Positions 62,301-64,000 of a stretch of 64,000 bases of DNA are shown piece by piece. Source of the stretch: Serinus canaria (Eukaryota; Chordata; Aves; Passeriformes; Fringillidae); contig NC_066313.1 of NCBI RefSeq assembly GCF_022539315.1, positions 36,183,059 to 36,247,058 on the forward strand. The letters are read 5' to 3'. A program made the translations under genes and the position numbers. The notes below the pieces were generated by a model that was given only the letters and a program-made list of their open reading frames with translations, made no database searches and was not told the DNA's origin. Every line of letters starts with the position of its first letter. The first letter of the stretch is position 1.

Positions 62301-64000
62301 GATTTATGAAGTATGGTGGGATCTTCCAACTTGCTACACCATGTACAGTGAAATCCAAACAAAGATGAAGAGACGTTTGTCTCTTGCAAACAAAATAGAA
62401 AAAAGCTGAAGAAGAACAGGGAAATCTAAAAATGCAGAAGATTCTTATGATCATTCTCCTGCAATGCTAAGTGTTCAAAAGTGAGCAAGTAATGAAAAAC
62501 CCTACGCAACACAGATGGCTCTTGGGTGTGTGTTACATCCCGTCAGTCGCCAAATCCTTACTTAAAACAAACCTTAGCAGACCAGAAAAAAATGACAAAA
62601 AAAAAGACTCCTGGTCTGCCTCTTCCAAAAAATGTTTGTCATACACTCCAACAATAAAAGAATGACATAATTTTTGAGTAATGCAAAAGCCCCAAGAATT
62701 AGTAATAAGTGATTTTTCATGTCTTCTCTTAAAAAGCTAATGTGCTACTAGGACCACAGCTGAAGTTCCTCTTCTCAAATAACTGTTTTCAAGCAAGCAG
62801 ATTCCCTTTAATCAGTGTATGACCTCTGAATGGTCCAGACATTACAACACACTCCGTCACTGATATCAAAACCATTTAATTTCTAAAATTCAATTTAAAA
62901 GGTTTTGGATTTTTACTTTCTATTAAAGAAACACTTTCTGAATCATTTTAGGAACCATGTTCTGCAGTTAGACAAAGTGCAGCTAAGTGAAAAGTGATTT
63001 AAATTAATTCTGTTTAAAACCAGTGCTTCAATGAAAAATGAAGATGAATGTAAGCATGGGAGCTTACACAATTGTTGGCGAAAAAGTATTACAGCTACTG
63101 CATGCATACAAGTTGCAGAAACCATTTGGGAAAAACCTGAAATGCCATTAGGTTAACACAACACATCACACAACAGCTTGGCAAATATCAAACCTTTAAG
63201 AGCAAACTTTTAATGTTACTTTTTTGTGCCTTGCAGCAAACAATATAATATCCTCAAATATCCCAGTAACACCCATAACACTTCAGCAGCTCCATTTCAG
63301 AGATTCATATCACAGGTAAGTTGCAATGGCATACACTAGGTACAATTTTACTACACATATTTTTTTCAAAGACATAAAGGCAGAGCATTCTAATGCTACA
63401 TCTTTATATATACAGCTCTATCTTTTGTATATATGTATCTTGACATATATATAGCTAATTTCCTTTCTTTTTCTACTTTCTTTTTTTGGACATTGTTTCC
63501 CAGTTTTTTCTTTTCTGACTACCCAGAAACTACAAAGGTTAATGATAAAATTAAGGAAAAAACCTATTATGAAGTAATTTATATTATGAAGTCATTTATA
63601 ATTTTCCCAAGTCAATCAGGGAAATGTGCCTTTAAGCCTGTTCACCACTGGCTCTTCTCATCAGACACATACATGGAACTATCTTTCACCTATAAATCCT
63701 TGAAGCCTTTGAGTGTAAGCCACAGTTTGGATATACAACATTTTTAGCTTTTCAAATCTATTGTGATATCATTACCAGGGCAGGTGGTAATGGACACATA
63801 AAGGGCAACAGAGATTGAGTAGAAGTCAAGGGTCTCATGACAGCAAGGTGTGGTTAGGACATGAGATCTTACTGGTGACTCTAAGAAGTCAAGCTTCCAA
63901 AAGCTTCAAGCTTTGAACCTTGAAGCTTTTTGATCTAGATGTCTCCCAAGTATTACAAGAGCTACTCATCTATCCTCAATCCTAAAATCTTAACACCTTC
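59369..64000. other. AT-rich non-coding stretch to the window end
   Basis: I recognise no gene. There is an inverted repeat at 59709-59763 and a 12-bp hairpin at 63899-63930. Open frames here are short and unsupported. Confidence 0.5.
63899..63930 (+). other. 12-bp perfect inverted repeat with 8-nt loop
   Basis: aaaagcttcaag (63899-63910) and cttgaagctttt (63919-63930) are exact reverse complements around ctttgaac. Several AAGCTT hexamers cluster here. Confidence 0.85.

Noticed and set aside
1..64000. CRISPR arrays, bacterial operons, tRNA or rRNA genes
   Set aside because: None seen; the sequence is vertebrate nuclear DNA in character.

Overview
The window looks like bird DNA, most likely a songbird. 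It is AT-rich non-coding sequence with several truncated CR1 LINE copies, which are typical of birds and reptiles. It contains the last coding exon of a vertebrate amino-acid transporter gene and one nearly full-length class II endogenous retrovirus (ERV). The species is inferred from repeat content and was not identified by any search.

Region by region: 1-4143 is gene-poor, with a CR1 3' end near 2925-3215. Positions 4150-12893 hold the ERV, flanked by a perfect 6-bp target-site duplication (GCTACA). Positions 12900-18546 hold no recognised gene; a moderately GC-rich block there ends in AATAAA plus an A14 tract, like a retroposed mRNA end. Positions 22421-22728 (minus strand) are the terminal coding exon of SLC36A4, with its 3' UTR probably running down to about 19766. 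Positions 22729-64000 hold no exon I can recognise: AT-rich sequence, probably partly SLC36A4 intron, with CR1 fragments at about 30790, 37550, 38340, 46455, 55045 and 59255, a local 190-bp duplication, and a few hairpins.

The ERV is the main accessory element. Its order is 5' LTR, tRNA-Lys primer site, splice donor, gag, a dUTPase-like domain, protease, reverse transcriptase, RNase H, integrase, splice acceptor, env, polypurine tract, 3' LTR. The primer site, 6-bp duplication, dUTPase-like domain and AAAAAAC frameshift heptamer are betaretrovirus-like. The Env has a CX6CC motif and a fusion segment bracketed by cysteines, as in alpharetroviruses, so the element looks like a recombinant lineage. 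Gag is a single intact 637-codon frame, while pro, pol and env carry about ten stops or frameshifts.

The most unusual point is that the 3' LTR contains a 60-bp piece copied from the element's own integrase gene (57/60 identical, same orientation). The 5' LTR lacks it and has separately lost about 112 bp carrying the likely core promoter and poly(A) signal. The two LTRs therefore differ in structure although the provirus keeps matching target-site duplications.
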